DNA from: Thermomonas sp. XSG
Lineage (GTDB): Bacteria; Pseudomonadota; Gammaproteobacteria; Xanthomonadales; Xanthomonadaceae
NCBI RefSeq assembly: GCF_014678725.1
Contig: NZ_CP061497.1
Location: forward strand, 2,682,001-2,746,000
Direction of reading: 5' to 3'
Length of the DNA: 64,000 nucleotides
Shown here: piece by piece, positions 37,280-45,155 of the stretch
Position numbering within the stretch: the stretch's first letter is position 1
Layout: each line of letters opens with the position of its first letter
Program-made: the position numbers and the translations under genes
The notes under the pieces: model-generated
What the model was told of the DNA's origin: nothing
Database searches by the model: none
What the model saw: only the letters and a program-made list of their open reading frames with translations

Positions 37280-37482
37280 CCACGCCGCGCGGCTGATCTC
37301 CACGGACGGATGCGCGCCAGCCGCCGCTCCCTTGTTCCCCCTCGCCGCCGCCCCGCAGTACAGGCCTGCCCGCGGCTGGCGGGTGGTTGCAGCGACCGGT
37401 CGATGCCATGTGCGTTGTGGCGCTGCAGCGCCGCATGTGGGTTCGCCGGCGGCGGACGGCGCCGCTGCTGGTGCGGGACCGG
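37280..37482. other. Convergent intergenic region, 203 bp
   Basis: Gap between the 3' ends of the PAAR-like gene and the 22-residue-repeat gene. No convincing gene, terminator with T tract or repeat was seen. Confidence 0.4.
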
Positions 37483-39039
37483 TCAGCCGAACAGATTGCC
37501 CAACGAACTGGCGGCGTTGCCGATGGCCTGTCCGGCGCCCGCCATCGCGGACTGCGCGGCGGTCACCGCGGTGCTGGCCGCGCGAGCTGCGGCCGCCGAT
37601 GCGGACGCGATGCTGGTCTGGGCGTTGCCGATCGTGGCCTGTGCGGCCTCGCCGGCGCTGGCGGCCGCTTCCTGGGCGGCGTTCTGCGCGGTGTTGAGCG
37701 CCCCCTGTGCTGCGCCGGTTAGCGCCTGCTGGGCCTGCTGGGTGGCCTGGTTGGCTTGTGCAAGCGTCTGCTGGGCGGCCTGGTTGGCCTGTTGCTGCGC
37801 CAGCGCCGCTGCCTGTTGCGCGCCGTTCAATGCCTGCTGGGCGGCATCACCGGCCTGCCGCTGGGCGGAGTCCACCGCGGCCATGGCCTGGTCGATGGCG
37901 CCCTGCGCCGTCTGCTGCACCTGGTCGCGCGCCGAATCCACGGCGCCGCGGGCTTGGCTGATCGCGGTGCCTGCCCCATCGCGCACCGCCTGTTGCGCCT
38001 GCTGCACTGCGCCTTTGGCGGTATCCAAGGCCGACTTGGCAGCCCCATTGGCCAGCGCCTGCGCCTGGTCCAGGGCGGCACAGGCCGTGTCCATGGCGGC
38101 CAGCGCCTGCCCGGCCATCGCGTTGGCCTGGTCCAGCATGCCGTTGGCCTGCTCCAGCAACGGGCCTGCGACGTTCTGCAGCGCGTTGCCCGCATTGCCC
38201 AGGGCGTTGTTGGCCTGTGCCGCGCGGCGCGCCAGCGCATCGCGCAGGGCGCGGACATAGGGGCAGTCGGACGCCGGGAATTCCACCGGCAGATTAGGGA
38301 AGGCGTCGGGCAGCGCATCGAGCGCGGCCTGGACCGGCCCAAGCGCATCGCGTGCACGATCCAGTGTGGCAGCGCGTGCCTGCTCGAGGGCCTCGGTGGC
38401 GGCGTTGCGCAGCAGGTCCTGTGCCTGGTCGATGGCGTTGTTGGCAGCCGACAGCGCGTTGTTCACGCCGTCTTCGACCAGCGTGGTGGCGTTGTCGACC
38501 ATGGCCATGGCCTGTTCGAGCAGCGCCTGCGCAGCCTGCTCCGCAGTGTCCATCGCGCTGTCCAGCGCTTCATTGGCCCGCTCCAGGGCGCCCTGCACCA
38601 CGGCCTGAGCCTGCTGCTGCGCGGCGTCCACCGCAGCCTGGGCCTGCGCAAGCGCGCCCTGTGCGGCGGCGCCGGTCTGCTCGCGGGCCTGGGTGAGCGC
38701 TGCGTTGGCCTGTGCCAGCGCGTTCTGCGTCATGTCGTTGGCCGCATTGCGCGCATCGTCCAAGGCCTGGTTGGCCTGTGCCAGCGCGCCCTGTGCCATT
38801 GCCCCGGCCTTCGCAGCGGCGGCCTGCGCTGCCTGCTGCGCCTGCGCCACCGCACCATTGGCGGCACCCGTGGCGGCGCTGGTGGCATTGGCGACAGCGG
38901 TCGTGGCTTCCGTGATCGCGCCCTGTGCGGCGCCGGCGGCCTGTTGGGCGGCGCCGGCGGCGGCCTGCTGTGCCTGCTGCACGGCTTGGCCTGCGGCGGC
39001 GCCGATGCCGGAAAGGCCCTCGGTCAAGGATTCGAACAT
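37483..39039 (-). CDS. Ala/Gln-rich protein of twenty 22-residue repeats, T6SS cargo position
   Basis: A 518-residue protein, mostly Ala, Gln, Asn and Leu/Val, with no recognised domain. After a 17-residue glycine-containing head come ten uninterrupted 22-residue units (residues 18-237), e.g. GALAQANQALDDARNAAN and NALAQANAALTQAREQ. A 55-residue hinge with five prolines (ALPDAFPNLPVEFPASDCPY) follows, then ten more units (residues 293-511, one of them 21 long) and the tail SLGNLFG. Leu/Val/Ile recurs at unit positions 3 and 10. A 22- or 11-residue period is typical of apolipoproteins, synuclein and LEA proteins. It is the last gene after vgrG, the DUF4123 adaptor and a small unknown gene, where T6SS cargo is normally encoded. 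No toxin motif, signal peptide or immunity gene is visible. Confidence 0.85.
   Translation of the reverse strand: MFESLTEGLSGIGAAAGQAVQQAQQAAAGAAQQAAGAAQGAITEATTAVANATSAATGAANGAVAQAQQAAQAAAAKAGAMAQGALAQANQALDDARNAANDMTQNALAQANAALTQAREQTGAAAQGALAQAQAAVDAAQQQAQAVVQGALERANEALDSAMDTAEQAAQALLEQAMAMVDNATTLVEDGVNNALSAANNAIDQAQDLLRNAATEALEQARAATLDRARDALGPVQAALDALPDAFPNLPVEFPASDCPYVRALRDALARRAAQANNALGNAGNALQNVAGPLLEQANGMLDQANAMAGQALAAMDTACAALDQAQALANGAAKSALDTAKGAVQQAQQAVRDGAGTAISQARGAVDSARDQVQQTAQGAIDQAMAAVDSAQRQAGDAAQQALNGAQQAAALAQQQANQAAQQTLAQANQATQQAQQALTGAAQGALNTAQNAAQEAAASAGEAAQATIGNAQTSIASASAAAARAASTAVTAAQSAMAGAGQAIGNAASSLGNLFG
37507..38163 (-). repeat. Ten tandem 66-bp coding repeats, C-terminal arm
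   Basis: Codes for residues 293-511 of the repeat protein: ten units such as SALDTAKGAVQQAQQAVRDG, TAISQARGAVDSARDQVQQT and GAIDQAMAAVDSAQRQAGDA, nine of 22 residues and one of 21. At DNA level the units have diverged, so this is an old internal duplication rather than a recent tandem array. Confidence 0.85.
38329..38988 (-). repeat. Ten tandem 66-bp coding repeats, N-terminal arm
   Basis: Codes for residues 18-237: ten exact 22-residue units in register (each beginning xA[L/V/I]xxA). The central ones (38593-38790) are the most alike, sharing DNA words such as GGCCTGTGCCAGCGCG on the plus strand. It mirrors the C-terminal arm across the proline-rich hinge. Confidence 0.85.
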
Positions 39040-39040
39040 G

Positions 39041-39397
39041 TCAGCCCCTCTGCAAACGGCGGTAGTCGCTGTAGGCGGCGGCCGTCCACATCTCGATCAG
39101 CAGTGCGCGGTCGATCTGCGGGCTGCTGCGGTCGGCGAGGATGCCGATGATCGAAGGATCGTTGCCAACCCGCTCATTGCCGAACAGTGAGCAGGCCAGG
39201 GCATAGGCCGCCACCGCGCGCTGGCTGCGCAGGCCCGCCTTGCGGCAGTGGGCGATGACCGCGTCGAGCTCGGCGTCCAGCTGGTCCAGCTGCAGCGGCA
39301 CCTTGCCGCCAAGATGGCGGTTGAGGAAGTCGGCCAGGTTGTTTCGCAGCTGGGTCTCGCCGATGGCCGTCATCTGCTTGCGGTCGAGTTCGAGCAT
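39041..39397 (-). CDS. Unknown 118-residue protein between DUF4123 adaptor and repeat protein
   Basis: A small, mostly helical cytoplasmic protein: LELDRKQMTAIGETQLRNNL, ADFLNRHLGGKVPLQLDQLD, KAGLRSQRAVAAYALACSLF, and a conserved-looking end ALLIEMWTAAAYSDYRRLQR. No known domain was recognised. ATG at 39397 has AGGAAC at ribosome-site distance; the long open frame upstream overlaps the adaptor gene and is a shadow. Its stop is one base from the start of the repeat protein, so expression is coupled. Possible roles are a second loading factor or an immunity protein. The latter is less usual upstream of the cargo. Confidence 0.75.
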   Translation of the reverse strand: MLELDRKQMTAIGETQLRNNLADFLNRHLGGKVPLQLDQLDAELDAVIAHCRKAGLRSQRAVAAYALACSLFGNERVGNDPSIIGILADRSSPQIDRALLIEMWTAAAYSDYRRLQRG

Positions 39398-39405
39398 GGG
39401 TGTTC

Positions 39406-40077
39406 CTAGGCGGCCGCGGCCAGCGACAGCTGGTTCGGGGCCTCGAGGCCGTCGCGGGCGAAATACAGCGCGCTGTCGCTGCTGCGGCCCTCGGTGTAGC
39501 AGCCGTGGATGGGGCCGAAGAATGCCTTGCGCTGGGCGGGGTCGAAGGTGGGAACGACGCTGCGGAAAGCGCGCGGATCGTAGAAGCGGAACAGCATCGA
39601 GGCGCCGCCGGGGGTGCTGACGCGCAACACGCGCCGCAGATGCGCCCGCAACGAGTAGATGTCGGTGCCGGGGTCGGCGACCAGGACGATTCCCCAGTGC
39701 GCGTTCCACCCCTCCAGCAGTGCCAGGCGGGTGGCCGCTGTATCCGGCGCCAGCGGCAGCAGGTAGGGTGCCGCCGCGGCGAGCATCGGATCGAGGTCGC
39801 CGGAGAACAGGCACATCGCGTCCGGTGCGTGCTTGCCGAGGCGTGCCGGCAGATCGTCGATGATCGCGCCGTCGAGTACCGCAAAAACCGGGCGCTGGCG
39901 CTGCCCGAACACCGCCTGCTGCAATTGTTCGTACTGTCCCTGGCCGATCACGAAGAAGTTTCCGCCTTGTGTAGTGGCGCGGGGCGAACCCGCCGAGCCA
40001 TCGGCCGGTCCCCCTTCCGGCGCGATGCATTCCGTGTTCATCGAAGCATTACGCGGAAGCGGCGGAAAAAGGGACAT
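39406..40077 (-). CDS. DUF4123 T6SS adaptor/chaperone
   Basis: A 223-residue protein of the DUF4123 family, which loads effectors onto a specific VgrG. Recognised segments are PVFAVLDGAIIDDLPARLGK, the HWGIVLVADPGTDIYSLRAH core and MLFRFYDPRAFRSVVPTFDP with the usual C-terminal GPIHGCYTEGRS. The start is uncertain: ATG at 40077 or at 40041 (MNTECIAPEGG), neither with a good ribosome site. It lies between vgrG (60 bp away) and the small unknown gene, the classic adaptor position, so its client is probably the 22-residue-repeat protein. Confidence 0.9.
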   Translation of the reverse strand: MSLFPPLPRNASMNTECIAPEGGPADGSAGSPRATTQGGNFFVIGQGQYEQLQQAVFGQRQRPVFAVLDGAIIDDLPARLGKHAPDAMCLFSGDLDPMLAAAAPYLLPLAPDTAATRLALLEGWNAHWGIVLVADPGTDIYSLRAHLRRVLRVSTPGGASMLFRFYDPRAFRSVVPTFDPAQRKAFFGPIHGCYTEGRSSDSALYFARDGLEAPNQLSLAAAA

Positions 40078-40137
40078 GGCGCATGCGGATCAATGGGGGA
40101 GTGGGGAGAGAGGTCGCAATCCGGCTTCGCCGGGAGA

Positions 40138-42348
40138 TCAGAGCGCTTCCAGTGCCGCGCGCGCGGCCTCGCATTCAGCGCAGAAGGGCTGGGCGCTCGC
40201 AGCGGCGTTGCGCAGGGCCCGTGCCTGCAGCTGTTGCGCCGGGTTGGACACCTTGCCGGCGTTGCCCTGGATGGCGTCCTTGGCCTTGCTCGGTTTGTCC
40301 GCCTTTTCCGCCTTCTGTGCCTTCTGCGCGGACAGCGGGCTTCCTCCCGAATTGATCATCACCAGATTGCCGGTGATGAACACGCCCGCCGGGTTCAGCA
40401 CGATGGAGTTGCTGCCGGCCTTGAGGCTGATCACCACGCCGGCTTCCGCCACCAGGTTGACGCCGGCCTTCAGGTCGATGTTCACACCGGCGGTGAGTGC
40501 CGAATTGACCCCCGCATTCACGTGGTGGTTGGTGCCGGTTGTGACCGACATGTTCATCCCGACGTTGGTGTGCTGGTTCGCGCCAACGGTGAGGTAATCA
40601 TCCTGGCCTGCGGTGACCGCGCGGCTGGTGCCCACGGAAACGGTCTGCGTCTGGCCGATGGTGAGTTGGGCGTTCTCGCCGATGCTTTCGGTGCGGTCCT
40701 TGCCGATGGTCAGGTCGGCGCTGGTACCGATGGCCTCGGTACGGCAGTTGCCGGTGCGCAGCTGCAGGTCCTTCTGCGCGTGCAGGAAGATTTCCTCGCT
40801 GCCTTTCTTGTCCTCGAAGCGGAGTTCGTTGAAGCCGCCGCCGCCCTTGGAGGACAGCGTCTTGATGGTGGAGCGGGTGGCATCGGCAGCAGCCACCGGC
40901 GGCTGATTGGGGCCGTTGTAGACGCAGCCGACCACCAGCGGCCGGTCGGGATCGCCGTCGAGGAAGTCCACCACGACCTCCATGCCGACCCGCGGCAGGA
41001 AGAAGGTGCCATAGCCGGCGCCGGCCCAAAGCTGCGCCACCCGCACCCAGCACGAGGACTTGTCGTCCTCGGTATTGGTCCTGCGGCCTGCCACCTTGCG
41101 GTCCCAGGGAAACCGCACCTTGATCCTGCCCAGATCGTCGGTATGGACCTCGTTGCCGGCGGGCCCGGTCACGATCGCGGTCTGCGGCCCATGCATCCGC
41201 GCGCGCGGCGTGGCCTGCCGTGGCCGGTAGGTGGCGTGCCTGGCTTGCAGGATGAAGGCGTTGCTGTACTCCGCACCGCCATCGGCGACCATCAGGTTGT
41301 TGCGGGCATGGTGCTGCACGGACACCACCATGTACTCGGCGTTGAAGGCATCGATGAGGTCGTGCTTCTCCAGCTCGAACAGGTAGCCTGGGGTCAGCGA
41401 GCGCACCTGGCCCTGGCCATGGAAGAGGTGGTGGTCGCTCTCCTGCGATTCCATCAGCACGTCGGTCAGGTGCTTGCCGATGGCCGTGTCGGCAGCGCCG
41501 CTGGTCGCGGCGAAACCGCCCGGGTAGCGGTAGATCTCAAGCTCGACCTCGCTGCCTGCAGTCACCAGAGTGGGTGTGTTCTCGCTGAGCGGCGCCCGCT
41601 TCACGTAGTCCCAGTCGGCCAGGGTGGCCGCGCGCGTGCGCACCTCCTGGCTAGACGACAGCCTGCTGATGGCATCCGTTCCGCTTGCGTGCCCTTCGTG
41701 GTGGAACGGTACCTGGAACGGTTGCAGGTGCGGGTTGTGGTCCTTGTTGTCGCTGAAGACGAGGATGTGCCGGGCTTCGCTGGACTCGTCGTGGCGGAAG
41801 TAGAAATAGATTCCTTCGCGCTCGATCAGGCGGCACAGGAAGGCATAGGTGCTTTCGTTGAACTGGGTGCAGTACTCGAGCTTGGGGTAGGTCTTCGCCA
41901 GTTCCAGTTTGTAGTCGCTGTAGCCGAATTCGCCGAACACCGTGTCGATGATGTCGGCGACCGACTGGTTCTGGAAAATACGGCAGTCCTCGTTCCGGGT
42001 CATGAACCAGAACCACGGCACGATGTCGCATTCGTAGCAGAAGGCGTCGCTGTCGTTGCTGTCGGCCGCGGGAATGCTGCCCGTGACCGCGAACCGGGAG
42101 ACGTAGCCGCTCCAGTGGCGCTCCCCGCCACTGTGGCTTGTATCCCAGGTCTCGATGCGGAGGATGGCGCTCTTGCCGATGAGTGCCTCGGGCGCGAAGT
42201 GCGATTCGTGGGAAAGCAGTTTCAGGCGCAGCTGGAACAGCTGCGAGACGCCTTCCTCGCCGTACATTTCCTCGACCAGCAGCGCATCCTCCTGCTGGCC
42301 GTCCAGGGTCAGGAAGTACATCCGGTTGCTGGTGGAGAGCGTGGGCAT
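40138..42348 (-). CDS. vgrG: VgrG/TssI spike protein
   Basis: A trimeric T6SS tail-spike protein of 736 residues, here without an obvious enzymatic extension. The gp27-like part (LDGQQEDALLVEEMYGEEGV, YGEFGY-type FGEFGYSDYKLELAKTYPKL, LCRLIEREGIYFYFRHDES) is followed by the gp5-like OB fold (HTDDLGRIKVRFPWDR, WVRVAQLWAGAGYGTFFLPR). A beta-needle repeat (TVGANQHTNVGMNMSVTTG and similar) follows. The last 75 residues are Lys/Ala-rich and end in PFCAECEAARAALEAL, with a CxxC. ATG at 42348 (MPTLSTSNRMYF) fits the family; the frame is open to 42408. It heads the cargo module. Confidence 0.95.
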   Translation of the reverse strand: MPTLSTSNRMYFLTLDGQQEDALLVEEMYGEEGVSQLFQLRLKLLSHESHFAPEALIGKSAILRIETWDTSHSGGERHWSGYVSRFAVTGSIPAADSNDSDAFCYECDIVPWFWFMTRNEDCRIFQNQSVADIIDTVFGEFGYSDYKLELAKTYPKLEYCTQFNESTYAFLCRLIEREGIYFYFRHDESSEARHILVFSDNKDHNPHLQPFQVPFHHEGHASGTDAISRLSSSQEVRTRAATLADWDYVKRAPLSENTPTLVTAGSEVELEIYRYPGGFAATSGAADTAIGKHLTDVLMESQESDHHLFHGQGQVRSLTPGYLFELEKHDLIDAFNAEYMVVSVQHHARNNLMVADGGAEYSNAFILQARHATYRPRQATPRARMHGPQTAIVTGPAGNEVHTDDLGRIKVRFPWDRKVAGRRTNTEDDKSSCWVRVAQLWAGAGYGTFFLPRVGMEVVVDFLDGDPDRPLVVGCVYNGPNQPPVAAADATRSTIKTLSSKGGGGFNELRFEDKKGSEEIFLHAQKDLQLRTGNCRTEAIGTSADLTIGKDRTESIGENAQLTIGQTQTVSVGTSRAVTAGQDDYLTVGANQHTNVGMNMSVTTGTNHHVNAGVNSALTAGVNIDLKAGVNLVAEAGVVISLKAGSNSIVLNPAGVFITGNLVMINSGGSPLSAQKAQKAEKADKPSKAKDAIQGNAGKVSNPAQQLQARALRNAAASAQPFCAECEAARAALEAL

Positions 42349-42491
42349 GGCGGATTCGGCGGTTGTTCGTACCAATCGTCGCGGCTGCGGGTCCCTTCGA
42401 ACATTCACCCGAAGTGCTATGCCCGGGCCGGCCGGATGGCCGGAATAGGGCGGACGGGCTAGGTCGCGGGTTGATCCGCGGCACGCACGGC

Positions 42492-45155
42492 TCAGGTCAC
42501 CGCATAGTCGAAGCGGCCAGCCTCGCCGACGCCGATGCGTATGGCGTGGACGCCGCCGCCTTCGGCCATCCGCTCCAGCACATAGCCGGAGACTTCCGGC
42601 AGGACCGTGCCGGTGAGGATGTTGTCGATGTTGCGGGCGCCAGAATCGACCTCGGTGCAGCGATCGGCGATGGCGTCCACCACCGCGTCGTCGTACTCGA
42701 ACGCGGCGCCGTGGTTGGCGCGGATCCGCTTGCCGATCTTGTTGAGCTTCAGCCGCACGATCTTGCGCATGTTCTCGTCGCGCAGCGGGTAATAGGGCAC
42801 CACCGCGGTACGGCCCAGGAAGGCCGGCTTGAATACCCGATTGAGCTCGGGCTTGAGCAGTTCATTCAGGGACTCGACGGTGGGCAGTTCCTCGGACTCG
42901 CTGCAGGCCTGCATCACCAGGTCGGTGCCGGCGTTGGAAGTGAGGATGATCAGCGTATTGCGGAAGTCGATCTCGCGGCCTTCGCCGTCCTCCATGCGCC
43001 CCTTGTCGAAGACCTGGAAGAACAGTTCCAGCACGTCGGGATGGGCTTTCTCGATTTCGTCCAGCAGCACCACTGAATAAGGCCGGCGCCGCACCGCTTC
43101 GGTGAGCACGCCGCCCTCGCCATAGCCCACATAGCCGGGCGGGCTGCCCTTGAGGCTGGAGACCGTATGCGCCTCCTGGTACTCGGACATCGCGATCGTG
43201 ATCATGCTGCGCTCGCCGCCGTACAGCGCATCAGCCAGCGCGATCGCCGTCTCGGTCTTGCCGACGCCGGAGGTGCCGACCAGCAGGAACACGCCCTTGG
43301 GCTTGTCCGGATCCTCGAGGTTGGCGCGCGAGGTGCGCACGCGCTGGGCGATCGCGTCCAGCGCATGGCTCTGCCCGATCACCCGTTCCTCGAGCGTTTC
43401 CTTGAGCCGCAGCACGGTCTGGATCTCGTCGGCCACCATCCGTCCGACCGGGATACCGGTCCATCCGGCGATGATCTGCGCCACCGCCGAGGCGTCGACC
43501 ACCGGCAGGATCATCGGCTCGAAACCCTGCAGCGCTTTCAGTTCGGCGCGCGCTGCGTTGAGCGTGGCCAGTGCGTCGGTGCGGGCCGGGTCGCCTTCCG
43601 GCAGCGCTTCGATCCGGTCGAGTTCGGCATGGATCTTCGCCACCAGCTCCTTTTCCTGCGCAAAGCGAGCTTCGTCGGCGGCCAGCGACTCGCCGAGCGT
43701 CGTCGATTCGTCCGCGATCTCCCCCAGCCGCTTGCCATGGTCGGCGCCCCCGGCCTGCTCGTTCTCCAGCTGCGCGCGCTCGGTCGCAAGCACCTCCAGA
43801 CGCCGGCGTGCGTCCTCGATCCGCGCGGGAGTGGCGTTCTGGCCGATCGCGATCTTGGCGCAGGCGGTATCGAGCACGCTCACCGCCTTGTCCGGCAGCT
43901 GGCGGCCGGGGATGAAGCGCGAGCTCAGCTTGACCGCTTCGGTGATCGCCTCGTCGAGGATGCGCACCTTGTGGTGCGCCGCCATCGCCTGGCCCACGCC
44001 GCGCAGCATCGACACGGCCTTGTCGTCGTCGGGTTCGTCCACCTTCACCACCTGGAAGCGGCGGGTGAGGGCGGGGTCCTTCTCGAAGTACTTCTTGTAT
44101 TCGCTCCAGGTGGTGGCGGCAATCGTGCGCATTTCGCCGCGCGCCAGCGCCGGCTTGAGCAGGTTGGCCGCATCGTTCTGGCCGGCCGCGCCGCCGGCCC
44201 CGATCAGCGTGTGCGCCTCGTCGATGAACATGATGATCGGCTTCGGGCTGGACTTGACCTCCTCGATCACGCCCTTCAAGCGGTTCTCGAACTCGCCCTT
44301 CACCGAAGCGCCGGCCTGCAGCAGGCCCAGGTCCAGCGACAGCAGCTCCACGCCCTGCAGCTGCGGCGGCACGTCGTCCTGCGCGATGCGCAGGGCCAAG
44401 CCTTCCACCACCGCGGTCTTGCCGACGCCGGCTTCGCCGGTGAGGATGGGATTGTTCTGGCGGCGACGGGTCAGCACGTCGATCATCAGCCGGATTTCGG
44501 AATCACGGCCGAGCACCGGGTCCAGCTTGCCCTCGCGCGCGCGCTGGGTGAGGTTGATGCAGTACTGGTCGAGGTTGGGCGTCCGGCTGGGCTTGCCGCC
44601 GCCGGGGGCCGCACCCGGCGTGGCTGCATCGCCGCCGACCGCCGCCGCGCCGGCATCGCCGAGCGCGCGCGCGTCCTTTGCTTCCGACGAGGCTTCGGTC
44701 AGGGCGTGGAAGTTCTTGGTCAGGGTCTCGAGATTGATCTTCTCCAGCGAGCGCGCGCTGACCGACACCAGCCTGCGCAGTTCGGCATCCGCCAGCAGCG
44801 CGACGAGCACGTGGCCGCTGCGGATTTTCGCTTCGCCGAATTCGATCGAGGCCCAGCCCCATGCCGCTTCGAACAGCTTGGGCAGCATCGCCGACAGCGC
44901 CGGGGTGCGCTGGTTGCCGCTCTTGAAGCCGTCCAGCGCCTTGCCCAGCTCGCGCTCCAGCGCTTCCGGGGCGATCTCGAACTGGCGAAGGATGCGGCGG
45001 ATGTCGCTGTTCTCGACTTCCAGCAGCTTGGCCAGTACGTGTTCCACCTCGACTTCGTAGTGGCCGCGCGACATGCACAGGCCGGCGGCGCCCTCCATCG
45101 CACTGCGGACGGTGGGGTTGAGGCGTGCGATCAGCGCGCGCAGATTCAGTGCCAT
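42492..45155 (-). CDS. clpV: T6SS sheath-recycling AAA+ ATPase ClpV/TssH
   Basis: An 887-residue Hsp100-type ATPase that disassembles contracted TssB/TssC sheaths. It has an N-terminal Clp repeat domain (1-150), a first AAA module with Walker A TGEAGVGKTAVVEGLA, a middle coiled-coil region (EDARRRLEVLATERAQLENE) and a second AAA module with GTSGVGKTETAIALADALYG, VVLLDEIEKAHPD and FRNTLIILTSNAG. Its start overlaps the tssG 3' end by 10 bp. A short non-coding gap of about 140 bp separates it from vgrG. Confidence 0.97.
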   Translation of the reverse strand: MALNLRALIARLNPTVRSAMEGAAGLCMSRGHYEVEVEHVLAKLLEVENSDIRRILRQFEIAPEALERELGKALDGFKSGNQRTPALSAMLPKLFEAAWGWASIEFGEAKIRSGHVLVALLADAELRRLVSVSARSLEKINLETLTKNFHALTEASSEAKDARALGDAGAAAVGGDAATPGAAPGGGKPSRTPNLDQYCINLTQRAREGKLDPVLGRDSEIRLMIDVLTRRRQNNPILTGEAGVGKTAVVEGLALRIAQDDVPPQLQGVELLSLDLGLLQAGASVKGEFENRLKGVIEEVKSSPKPIIMFIDEAHTLIGAGGAAGQNDAANLLKPALARGEMRTIAATTWSEYKKYFEKDPALTRRFQVVKVDEPDDDKAVSMLRGVGQAMAAHHKVRILDEAITEAVKLSSRFIPGRQLPDKAVSVLDTACAKIAIGQNATPARIEDARRRLEVLATERAQLENEQAGGADHGKRLGEIADESTTLGESLAADEARFAQEKELVAKIHAELDRIEALPEGDPARTDALATLNAARAELKALQGFEPMILPVVDASAVAQIIAGWTGIPVGRMVADEIQTVLRLKETLEERVIGQSHALDAIAQRVRTSRANLEDPDKPKGVFLLVGTSGVGKTETAIALADALYGGERSMITIAMSEYQEAHTVSSLKGSPPGYVGYGEGGVLTEAVRRRPYSVVLLDEIEKAHPDVLELFFQVFDKGRMEDGEGREIDFRNTLIILTSNAGTDLVMQACSESEELPTVESLNELLKPELNRVFKPAFLGRTAVVPYYPLRDENMRKIVRLKLNKIGKRIRANHGAAFEYDDAVVDAIADRCTEVDSGARNIDNILTGTVLPEVSGYVLERMAEGGGVHAIRIGVGEAGRFDYAVT

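Noticed and set aside
37507-38988. Recurring short DNA words that might suggest a CRISPR or satellite array
   Set aside because: The period is 66 bp with no constant repeat/spacer alternation. The words encode the 22-residue protein repeats and have diverged at the DNA level.
39400-42462. 1020-codon plus-strand frame opposite vgrG and the DUF4123 gene
   Set aside because: It crosses two genes with family-level signatures on the other strand; its own translation shows no domain.
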